This document shows positions 25,116 to 32,649 of a DNA stretch of 64,000 bases, piece by piece (the stretch's first letter is position 1; the number at the start of each line of letters is the position of its first letter). A program made the translations under genes and the position numbers. The DNA comes from Chryseobacterium lactis. Lineage in GTDB: Bacteria > Bacteroidota > Bacteroidia > Flavobacteriales > Weeksellaceae. The stretch is taken from the NCBI RefSeq assembly GCF_003815875.1, contig NZ_CP033924.1:3100001-3164000 (forward strand), given 5' to 3'. The notes below the pieces were generated by a model. The model saw only the letters and a list, made by a program, of their open reading frames with translations, made no database searches and had not been told where the DNA came from.

Positions 25116-25721
25116 TTATTTTTTTCTTTCGTTCCTTTTTTTATGAATACGCGCCGTCATGCGTGAAAGAGAATTGGGGGTAATGCCCAGAAAATTAGCA
25201 ATATATTTTCTATTGGCATTCTGAGAAGTAAAAGGACGGGCCTCCAGAAACTCTTCGTATCGTGAATGAGGAGAGGTAGAACAAAACTGTTCTGTACGCA
25301 ATTTTAAAATGCCAATAATCTGTTTAAAAGATTTCAGGTACATATTGTAAATTCCACGATGCTGGAAAGCTATTTCTTCAAATTCAGCTTTGTTAAAAAG
25401 GAAAATCTGACTCTCAATAACCGCCTCTATCGTGTATTGTCTTTCGTGATTATCTGAATACGATTCCGGACTTTCCATAATGGTTGCTTCCTTTTCTGAA
25501 GGCAAAAACAGATTGCTTTCTACTCCGTCTTCATCGTCAAAGTAAAATCTCAAAAGTCCACTGGAAAGAATAAACAGATCATTAAGAGACTGACCGGGTT
25601 CCAGGAGTTTTTCCTTTTTAAGAAGTAATCTGGGTGTGCTGATGCTGATCAGAATATTAATTTCTTCATCAGATAATTCCTGAAAGAAAACAATATTTCT
25701 GAAAATTTTAAACATATCCAT
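25116..25721 (-). CDS. Crp/Fnr family transcriptional regulator
   Basis: 201 residues. Residues ~20-115 are the cNMP-binding-like barrel (LLLKKEKLLEPGQSLNDLFILSSG, FDDEDGVESNLFLPSEKEA). A dimer helix and a C-terminal HTH follow (KYIANFLGITPNSLSRMTARIHKK). It belongs to the Bacteroidota Crp-like group with HTH ending SLSRxxRxIxK, which usually lacks the residues for cAMP binding. It is divergent from the glycosylasparaginase gene, 110 bp apart. Targets are unknown; both flanking operons are possible. Confidence 0.87.
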   Translation of the reverse strand: MDMFKIFRNIVFFQELSDEEINILISISTPRLLLKKEKLLEPGQSLNDLFILSSGLLRFYFDDEDGVESNLFLPSEKEATIMESPESYSDNHERQYTIEAVIESQIFLFNKAEFEEIAFQHRGIYNMYLKSFKQIIGILKLRTEQFCSTSPHSRYEEFLEARPFTSQNANRKYIANFLGITPNSLSRMTARIHKKRNERKK

Positions 25722-25831
25722 TACACTTGTAAAGATAAATAAAAATTATGTAAGCCTTAGTTGGATCGTATTAAGGATTTCATTGATTTTTTTTTAGATA
25801 TTTGCCAGGTATTATATAATCTTTAGATACA

Positions 25832-26827
25832 ATGAGCAATAACCGAAGAAGTTTTATCAAAAAGCTGGGAATCGCAACAGCAGCACTTGCAGTAAATCCT
25901 CTGGATTTAATGGCAAAGGAATTACCAAAAAATAATAAAGCCGTCAATAAACCAATTGTTCTATCCACCTGGAATTTCGGTTTAAAAGCTAATGAAGAAG
26001 CCTGGACGATTCTGGGTAAAGGAGGGAAAGCGCTGGATGCAGTTGAAAAAGGAGTTCGGCTTGTAGAATTAGATCCCAAAGAAAGAAGTGTAGGCTATGG
26101 TGGACGTCCTGACAGAGACGGAAGGGTTACGCTGGATGCGTGTATCATGGATGACAATTATAATATTGGTTCAGTGGCATCTCTGGAATACGTTAAAAAT
26201 CCGATTTCTGTAGCAAGGGCTGTCATGGAAAAAACACCTCACGTTATGCTGGTAGGTGATGGCGCATTGCAATTTGCCCTTTCACAAGGCTTTAAAAAAG
26301 AAAATCTTCTTACTCCCGAATCGGAAAAAGAATGGAAAGAATGGTTGAAGACCAGCCAGTATAAACCTATTGCCAATATTGAAAATCACGATACCATAGG
26401 AATGATCGCTTTGGATGCACAAGGAAATCTGTCGGGTGCCTGTACCACTAGTGGAATGGCATTCAAAATGCATGGCAGGGTAGGAGATTCTCCCATCATT
26501 GGAGCCGGACTATTTGTAGATAATGAAGTGGGAGCTGCTACAGCAACTGGTCATGGAGAAGAGGTCATCAGAACTGTAGGTACTCATCTCGTCGTTGAAT
26601 TGATGAGACAAGGCAGAAGCCCACAGGAAGCCTGTAAAGAAGCTGTTGATAGAATTGTAAAGATTACGCAGAGAAGAAATAAAAATTTAAAAGATATTCA
26701 GGTTGGTTTCATTGCCATCAATAAAAATGGTGAATATGGTTCTTATTGTATTCAGGACGGATTTAACTATGCCGTCTATGACCAGAAAGGAAACCGTCTT
26801 GAGAAACCTGAATTTGCCTTAAAATAA
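25832..26827 (+). CDS. N4-(beta-N-acetylglucosaminyl)-L-asparaginase (glycosylasparaginase)
   Basis: 331-residue Ntn-hydrolase that splits the GlcNAc-asparagine bond of N-glycopeptides. The N-terminus has a Tat-type signal (RRSFIKKLGIATAALAVNP), so it should be exported folded. The precursor is expected to cleave itself before Thr188 in NHDTIGMIALD, freeing the catalytic threonine. Substrate-binding segments GACTTSGMAFKMHGRVGDSPIIGAG and ATATGHGEEVIRTVG are present. It closely resembles the well-studied flavobacterial (Elizabethkingia) enzyme. With GH20 and GH2 beta-mannosidase nearby it fits N-glycan degradation. Confidence 0.94.
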   Translation: MSNNRRSFIKKLGIATAALAVNPLDLMAKELPKNNKAVNKPIVLSTWNFGLKANEEAWTILGKGGKALDAVEKGVRLVELDPKERSVGYGGRPDRDGRVTLDACIMDDNYNIGSVASLEYVKNPISVARAVMEKTPHVMLVGDGALQFALSQGFKKENLLTPESEKEWKEWLKTSQYKPIANIENHDTIGMIALDAQGNLSGACTTSGMAFKMHGRVGDSPIIGAGLFVDNEVGAATATGHGEEVIRTVGTHLVVELMRQGRSPQEACKEAVDRIVKITQRRNKNLKDIQVGFIAINKNGEYGSYCIQDGFNYAVYDQKGNRLEKPEFALK

Positions 26828-26872
26828 TTTTTCAACCCGCATTTTAGCCAAAATTATAGACCAAAACGAAAT

Positions 26873-27433
26873 ATGAAAAGAACGATTATCGCTTCCTTAT
26901 TTTTAATCATAGCTTGTAAGGAAGAAAAGAAGGAGGTACAACCGGTTGCAGAACCCCAACAGGCAGAGGAAACTGTTGTTTCGGACAAAAAATCCAGTGA
27001 AACTGAAGAAGCAAAGAAATGGCTCGAACAAAGCATTGAAGATTACTTTAAGGCAGATCTTGTCAACCAGGAAAAGGAAATGCAGAAGATGACCACTAAA
27101 GACTATTTTGATTATAAAACAGATGCTACAAACGTTGATATGGATGGTGATGGAAGCCTTACTCTAAAGGAGTTTCAGGATAAATGGAAAACTAAATTTG
27201 ATGTTCAGAAAGCAGGGGTGGGTTACGGATTTTTAATCACCGGTCAGGATTGGGAAGATATTAAAATTTCAAGCTGTAAACTACTCGCAGAAGGGCAACA
27301 TGATTTTTTATTTAATATTGTACTTTCCGATAAAAAACTTAACGCTGAATACCCGATTACCGTGAGTGTCATAAAAGATCACAATTCTTTTCTGATTGCG
27401 GATGTATGGCAGAAAGAACCTAAGTTGAATTAA
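26873..27433 (+). CDS. EF-hand-containing lipoprotein
   Basis: 186 residues with a short lipoprotein signal (TIIASLFLIIAC, cysteine at ~16) and a low-complexity Glu/Gln/Pro linker to ~50. In the middle lies one canonical EF-hand loop, DMDGDGSLTLKEF (~101-113), with Asp at positions 1, 3 and 5 and Glu at 12, so calcium binding is plausible. The C-terminal part resembles a small cystatin/NTF2-like fold (DISSCKLLAEGQHDFLFNIVLSDKK-like strands) but I cannot assign a family. It starts 45 bp after the glycosylasparaginase stop; cutC follows after 16 bp. Confidence 0.75.
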   Translation: MKRTIIASLFLIIACKEEKKEVQPVAEPQQAEETVVSDKKSSETEEAKKWLEQSIEDYFKADLVNQEKEMQKMTTKDYFDYKTDATNVDMDGDGSLTLKEFQDKWKTKFDVQKAGVGYGFLITGQDWEDIKISSCKLLAEGQHDFLFNIVLSDKKLNAEYPITVSVIKDHNSFLIADVWQKEPKLN

Positions 27434-27449
27434 TTAATTTGTATAGAAG

Positions 27450-28112
27450 ATGTCAAAAATAGAAATAGCATGTTTTAATCCGGAATCAGCAATAATCGCT
27501 TTCGAAAATGGAGCTGACAGAATTGAGTTATGCGACGGATTAAGCGAGGGTGGAACAACCCCGAATTTTGAAACAACTAAAGTTCTTAGAGAAAAAATAA
27601 ACATTCCGATTTTTGTTATGATCCGTCCCAGAGGAGGTGATTTTACTTACTCGGAGGCAGAATTTGGACAGATGAAAGACGATTTGGTTCATTTGAAAAG
27701 CTTAGGTGTAGATGGTTTTGTATTTGGTATTCTTGATCCACAGGACGAAGTAAATATAGAACAGAATAAAATCCTTGTAGAATTGGCTACTCCGTTACCA
27801 TGTACTTTTCACAGGGCTTTTGACAGAGCTCAAGAGTTGGAAAATACACTGGAAAAGGTAATTGAATGCGGTTTTAAAACCATACTTACTTCAGGACAAA
27901 AACCTAATGTTTCTGAAGGTAAAGAAAACCTGAAAAAACTGGTTGAGCTTTCTAATGGAAGAATTGAAATTTTAGTAGGAGGCGGCCTGCGTTCTTCCAA
28001 TATTGAAGAAATAAGAGAACTTACAAAGGCCAATTATTTTCACTCGTCCGCAATTACAGATGGAGGTGCTTTTGCCAATGCCGATGAGGTTGTTGCTTTG
28101 AAAAATAAATAA
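27450..28112 (+). CDS. cutC: CutC family protein (copper homeostasis-named TIM barrel)
   Basis: 220-residue TIM-barrel protein. Family blocks: the N-terminal IEIACFNPESAIIAFENGADRIELCDGLSEGGTTPN, then IFVMIRPRGGDFTYSEAE, GVDGFVFGILDPQDEVN, TFHRAFDRAQE, GFKTILTSGQKP, and IEILVGGGLRSSNIEEI. CutC was named for copper tolerance in E. coli, but its real reaction is still debated. It sits 16 bp after the EF-hand lipoprotein and is probably co-transcribed with it. Confidence 0.93.
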   Translation: MSKIEIACFNPESAIIAFENGADRIELCDGLSEGGTTPNFETTKVLREKINIPIFVMIRPRGGDFTYSEAEFGQMKDDLVHLKSLGVDGFVFGILDPQDEVNIEQNKILVELATPLPCTFHRAFDRAQELENTLEKVIECGFKTILTSGQKPNVSEGKENLKKLVELSNGRIEILVGGGLRSSNIEEIRELTKANYFHSSAITDGGAFANADEVVALKNK

Positions 28113-28121
28113 AAAAATACC

Positions 28122-28189
28122 TGTCATTCCGAGGAACGAAGGAATCTCTGTTATCTACGTTGAGATTCCTTGCTATGCTCGGAATGACA
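28122..28189. repeat. palindromic intergenic repeat (GTCATTCCGAG type)
   Basis: Long hairpin: GTCATTCCGAG (28123-28133) pairs perfectly with CTCGGAATGAC (28178-28188), and AGGAATCTC with GAGATTCCT inside. It ends in an A run. This type of palindrome with GAGGAACGAAGGAATCT is, to my knowledge, a widespread intergenic repeat in Bacteroidota. It may also act as a terminator for cutC. Confidence 0.75.
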
Positions 28190-28229
28190 AAAAACTACTG
28201 TTAGATGGTCATACAAAAACAAGCTATTG

Positions 28230-30701
28230 ATGAATAAACCTATCCTTTTTGCTTTCCTTTTTATACAGAATATTCTTTGGGCACAGTTTTCTGAAAGGAG
28301 CTTGTCTTCTGAAAGCTGGCAATTTAAAAATGCTAAAGATAAAAGCTGGCTGCCGGCAGAAATCCCGGGGACGGTTCATCTGGATCTGATGAATAACAAA
28401 GTAATTCCGGATCCTTTTAAAGATGAAAATGAAAAAAGAGTACAATGGATAGAAAATGAAGATTGGGATTATCAGGTGAATATTAATGTATCACCAAAAG
28501 AATTGAAAAATGATAATATTGATCTTGTTTTTAATGGACTGGATACCTTTTCAGAAATTTATCTCAACGGGAAATTGCTGAAGAAAACAGATAATATGTT
28601 CAGAAAATGGTCTATTCCTGTGAAACAGAATCTTAAAGCAGGAGATAATCTGTTGCAAATTAAATTTAAATCAGCTGTTAAAACAGGAAAAGAACTGGCA
28701 AAAAAAGTTCCGTTTACGATGCCTGAGTCTCCAAGAAGTTTTGTGAGAAAAGCACAATATCAGTTTGGATGGGACTGGGGGCCAAGACTGGTAACAGCCG
28801 GTATCTGGAAAGATGTGAAACTTGAATTTTGGAATAATGCCAAACTTGAAAATGTAAAGATTGAGCAAAAAGCGTTGTCTGAAAAAAGTGCCAGCCTGAA
28901 TATCCATACATCAGTTATTGTCGATAAGGAGGGGAAATATGGCATTACAGTAAATAATACATCAACTGCCGTTCAATTAAAAAAAGGAAAAAATCAGATT
29001 GATATTCCTTTTGCAATTGAGAATCCCAAACTTTGGCAACCCAACGGTTGGGGAGAAGCTCATCTCTATGATATAAAAGTTTCGCTGCAGAAAACAGGAA
29101 CCATATTGTCTTCCGAAGCTTTAAAATTCGGTGCAAGAACGGTTGAACTCGTTCAGGAAAAAGATCAGAAAGGCAAATCTTTTTATTTTAAAGTCAATGG
29201 TAATCCATTATATATCAAAGGAACCAATTGGATTCCTGCGGATAGTTTTTCACCCAGGATTACCAAAGAAAAGTATCAAAAACTGATTAAAGATTCCAAA
29301 GAAGCCCATATGAATATGATCCGTATCTGGGGCGGCGGTATCTACGAAGATGACGAGTTTTACAAAGCCTGTGATGAAAACGGAATTCTGGTGTGGCAGG
29401 ATTTTATGTTTGCAGGAAGCTTTTATCCGGCAGATGAAGAGTTTTTAAATACCGTAAAAGAAGAAGTGAAAGATCAGGTCAACAGACTTCAGAATCATCC
29501 TTCAGTAGCTTTATGGTGTGGAAATAATGAAATAGATGAAGCGATTGTCAATTGGGGATATCAGAAGCAATTTAAATATTCAAAAAATGATTCCTTACAG
29601 GTCTGGAAAGATTATAAAAAACTATTCCACGAAGTGATTCCTAATACTTTAAAAGAAAATCTTACTGCTGATAAAAATATATACTGGCCCAGTTCTCCGT
29701 CCATCGGGTGGGGGCATAAAGAAAGCCTTACAGAAGGAGATTCTCATTATTGGGGAGTATGGTGGGGTGAGCAGCCTTTTGAAATTTATAATGAAAAAGT
29801 AGGCCGGTTCATGTCTGAATATGGATTTCAGGGAATGCCTTCGTTGGAAACCACAAAATCAATGTTTGCCGGAACTCCGGATTTGAATTTGAACAATTCA
29901 ACGATTAAAGCTCATGAAAAGCATGGTCGGGGTTGGGAAATTATCAATGAATATATGAAACGGGATTACAACATTCCGACAGATTTTGTGCAATATAATT
30001 ATGTTTCTCAATTGTTACAGGCAAGAGGAATGCAGATCGCGATTGAGGCTCACCGCCGGGCAAGACCTTATAATATGGGAACTTTATATTGGCAGTTGAA
30101 TGATTGCTGGCCGGTAGTTTCATGGTCATCCATAGATTATCTTGGCAACTGGAAAGCATTCCACTATCAGGCAAAAAGAAGTTTTGAACCAATGTTAATT
30201 TCTGTTTCCGAAACGGCAGAAGCTTATGATATTTATTTTATCAATGATTTGCTTCAGGAGGCAAATATCAATTCAAGAGTTGAACTGATTGACTTTAATG
30301 GTAAAGTGCTCTGGGCAGCAGGTGCTACAGATCGTTTATCTGCTAATTCAGCGGAGAAGCATTTGGAAATTAAAAAAGAAAGCTTTTCAAAATTCGATTT
30401 ATCATCAGCTGTTTTAAAAATCTATTTCGGTAATGAATCGTTGAAAAATGAAAAACTTTTCTTCTTCAATAAACCGAAAGATTTAAAATTATCTAAACCG
30501 ACTCTTAGAATTAAAAAGATATCATCAACAGAAATTGAAGTATCAACTGACGTTTTAGCAAAAGATGTTTATCTGATCGGTAATACGCATTTCAGTGATA
30601 ACTTTTTTGATTTGTTACCTAAAACAGCAAAGAGGATTACTCTTTCTCAGCCTTTAGAAAATGTTGAAGTGATGAGCCTTTGGAACACATTTAAGAATTA
30701 A
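28230..30701 (+). CDS. GH2 beta-mannosidase
   Basis: 823-residue exported enzyme that releases terminal beta-mannose. The start is ATG 28230; a TTG lies one codon earlier. A signal peptide (ILFAFLFIQNILWAQ) is followed by a jelly-roll sugar-binding domain (~25-190, GTVHLDLMNNKVIPDPF, DLVFNGLDTFSEIYLNG) and an Ig-like domain. The TIM barrel has the acid/base Glu434 in LWCGNNEIDEA and the nucleophile Glu530 in MSEYGFQGMPS. C-terminal beta domains close the chain. It has no T9SS tail and is probably periplasmic. With glycosylasparaginase and GH20 it suits N-glycan or mannan breakdown. Confidence 0.93.
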   Translation: MNKPILFAFLFIQNILWAQFSERSLSSESWQFKNAKDKSWLPAEIPGTVHLDLMNNKVIPDPFKDENEKRVQWIENEDWDYQVNINVSPKELKNDNIDLVFNGLDTFSEIYLNGKLLKKTDNMFRKWSIPVKQNLKAGDNLLQIKFKSAVKTGKELAKKVPFTMPESPRSFVRKAQYQFGWDWGPRLVTAGIWKDVKLEFWNNAKLENVKIEQKALSEKSASLNIHTSVIVDKEGKYGITVNNTSTAVQLKKGKNQIDIPFAIENPKLWQPNGWGEAHLYDIKVSLQKTGTILSSEALKFGARTVELVQEKDQKGKSFYFKVNGNPLYIKGTNWIPADSFSPRITKEKYQKLIKDSKEAHMNMIRIWGGGIYEDDEFYKACDENGILVWQDFMFAGSFYPADEEFLNTVKEEVKDQVNRLQNHPSVALWCGNNEIDEAIVNWGYQKQFKYSKNDSLQVWKDYKKLFHEVIPNTLKENLTADKNIYWPSSPSIGWGHKESLTEGDSHYWGVWWGEQPFEIYNEKVGRFMSEYGFQGMPSLETTKSMFAGTPDLNLNNSTIKAHEKHGRGWEIINEYMKRDYNIPTDFVQYNYVSQLLQARGMQIAIEAHRRARPYNMGTLYWQLNDCWPVVSWSSIDYLGNWKAFHYQAKRSFEPMLISVSETAEAYDIYFINDLLQEANINSRVELIDFNGKVLWAAGATDRLSANSAEKHLEIKKESFSKFDLSSAVLKIYFGNESLKNEKLFFFNKPKDLKLSKPTLRIKKISSTEIEVSTDVLAKDVYLIGNTHFSDNFFDLLPKTAKRITLSQPLENVEVMSLWNTFKN

Positions 30702-30725
30702 TGATGATTAAAAGGTAAAATCATT

Positions 30726-30763
30726 AAACCTTATAGGTTTCTGAAACCTATAAGGTTTTTAAA
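30726..30763 (+). terminator. terminator of the beta-mannosidase gene
   Basis: Near-perfect palindrome AAACCTTATAGGTTTC / GAAACCTATAAGGTTT with almost no loop, followed by T5, 25 bp after the stop. Confidence 0.85.
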
Positions 30764-30855
30764 GCTGAAAAAATAATTTCTCTATATAATAGTATTGAGA
30801 AGAAATTCTACCCAAAAAAAGATAAATTTTACCTTTCCAACTCAAAAATCAGCCG

Positions 30856-30863
30856 TAAATTTG
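30856..30863 (+). promoter_or_regulatory. -7 promoter box of the AEC transporter gene
   Basis: TAAATTTG, a perfect TAnnTTTG match, 20 bp before the ATG at 30884. The leader would be only about 15 nt. Confidence 0.5.
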
Positions 30864-30883
30864 CATCATATTTCTTTACAATT

Positions 30884-31792
30884 ATGGTGAATTTTGTTTT
30901 GATTGTAGTGTGCATTATTGCAGGAATGGTATTCAAAGCAACAAAATCTATCCACCCCGATGCCCATAAGGGGATCAATACCTGGATTCTTTATCTTGCT
31001 CTGCCGGCAGTATCATTCAAATATCTGCCCAAGGTACACTGGACAACAGAAATGTTGTTTCCGATTGCGGCTACTTTTCTGGTTTCTGTTTTTTGTTTCT
31101 TCTATGTAATGTTTTATAGTAAGAGCAAAGGATATTCGCGGCGATCGAGGAGTACTTTGGAACTGGCGAGCGGATACAGCAATACTTCCTTTATCGGTTT
31201 TCCTTTAATTAGTGCCTTTTACGGGGAAGGTCTTCTGAGCATCGCAATTATCTGTGATCAGACCATGTTTTTTGCTCTTTCAACATTAGGAATTATCGCC
31301 GCCGTGAAAGGAGGAAGTAGATCAGGAAAGGTAAGTGCCGTATTCATCCTGAAACGACTGATCACATTTCCGCCACTGATTGGCTGTGTGTCCGCTTTGG
31401 TGCTATCACAATTTATTGATTTTACACCGGCGGAACCCTTTTTTGATAAACTTGCGGCTACCGTAAGTCCTTTGGCGCTATTTTCTGTAGGATTACAATT
31501 AAAATTTAACGGCTGGAGAAAACTGATTCCACAAATGTCTGCTTCCATGCTTTATAAACTGATTTTAGCACCGGCAATTGTTTTAGGATTAGCTTTACTT
31601 TTAGGTATAAAAGGAGATGTTGCCAAAATCACCATATTTGAAGCTGCCATGCCTACATTGGTGACTTCAAGTATCATTGCAGAGCAGTTCAGGCTGAATA
31701 CCAAACTGACTAATCTGATTATCGGAGTCAGTATTATTGTCGGATTTCTAACCAGTGCTGTTTGGTATGAAGTAATCGATATTATTTTCTAA
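30884..31792 (+). CDS. AEC family transporter (auxin efflux carrier-like)
   Basis: 302-residue inner-membrane protein with about ten helices, the membrane-transport (AEC/Mem_trans) layout. Family marks: N-terminal VCIIAGMVFKATKSIHPDAHKGIN, the crossover segment ELASGYSNTSFIGFPLISAFYG, the middle QTMFFALSTLGI, and the second crossover MPTLVTSSIIAEQFRLNTKL. Bacterial members move organic acids such as malate or malonate. The substrate here is unknown. The next gene is convergent, with 6 bp between stops. Confidence 0.9.
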   Translation: MVNFVLIVVCIIAGMVFKATKSIHPDAHKGINTWILYLALPAVSFKYLPKVHWTTEMLFPIAATFLVSVFCFFYVMFYSKSKGYSRRSRSTLELASGYSNTSFIGFPLISAFYGEGLLSIAIICDQTMFFALSTLGIIAAVKGGSRSGKVSAVFILKRLITFPPLIGCVSALVLSQFIDFTPAEPFFDKLAATVSPLALFSVGLQLKFNGWRKLIPQMSASMLYKLILAPAIVLGLALLLGIKGDVAKITIFEAAMPTLVTSSIIAEQFRLNTKLTNLIIGVSIIVGFLTSAVWYEVIDIIF

Positions 31793-31798
31793 TCAATC

Positions 31799-32548
31799 CT
31801 AAAAATAGGTTTTAATAAAGAAAACGACCGTAATTATAAAATTAAATATGACAATTCCGGTTCTCAATTTCACGGGATCAAGCTTTTTAGTGAAATGAGC
31901 GCCAAAATAGCCGCCTAAAATGGTTGCTACCATCATTGTACAAGTGTCCGGCCAGTATACTTTACCTGCTGCAATGAATAAAATAACTGCAGCAGCATTT
32001 GCAATTCCTGTAAAAAGAGTTTTGTTGGCATTAATGACTTTAATGTCTGATAATCCGAATAATGTCCATACAGCCATCATCATAATTCCTACTGCTCCAC
32101 CAAAATAACCGCCATATATTCCTAATAGAAACTGAGCACCCAATACCAAGCCGGTACCAATTTGAATTCTTTTCTTAAGCCAATGGCCGGCCTGTTTTCC
32201 AAATGCAAATGCGAGAGAACCGAGTAACAGCAACCATGGGACAACCAGATTGAAACCTGCTGATGGTGTATATAAAAGCAGCAAGCCTCCTGCACATCCT
32301 CCTAATAAGGTGAGAGCGATCATTGCTGTTATTGAAATAGCAGGAAAAGGTTGAATATATTCTTTGAATTTCCATGCGCTGGCTAAGCTACCGGGAAACA
32401 AAGCCACGGTACTTGAAGCATTGGCCTGAATCGGAGGAACTCCTGCATAAATAAGCGCTGGAAAAGTGATGAATGATCCGCCACCTGCCGCCGCATTAAG
32501 AGCTCCGGCTATAAGTCCTATAAAAAATAACAAAGTATAATTTTCCAT
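31799..32548 (-). CDS. TSUP (TauE/SafE) family transporter
   Basis: 249-residue inner-membrane protein with the two TSUP repeats, each opened by a glycine-rich loop: LNAAAGGGSFITFPALIYAGVPP and LLGIYGGYFGGAVGIMMMAVWTLFG. The family exports sulfite, sulfoacetate or similar anions, but many members have no known substrate. The segment PIQANASSTVALFPGSLASAWKFKEY is typical of one large subfamily. It is one of three TSUP genes in the window. Unlike the other two, it shows no sulfur-type operator that I can recognise upstream. Confidence 0.9.
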   Translation of the reverse strand: MENYTLLFFIGLIAGALNAAAGGGSFITFPALIYAGVPPIQANASSTVALFPGSLASAWKFKEYIQPFPAISITAMIALTLLGGCAGGLLLLYTPSAGFNLVVPWLLLLGSLAFAFGKQAGHWLKKRIQIGTGLVLGAQFLLGIYGGYFGGAVGIMMMAVWTLFGLSDIKVINANKTLFTGIANAAAVILFIAAGKVYWPDTCTMMVATILGGYFGAHFTKKLDPVKLRTGIVIFNFIITVVFFIKTYF

Positions 32549-32649
32549 GAAAAAATAGTAAATAAAGGTAAGACAAAAAAGAAGTAATCATCAATAAAAA
32601 ATTGCAGTTCTCTAAAGAAACATTTAATTTTACACTTTAAATATTTCTT

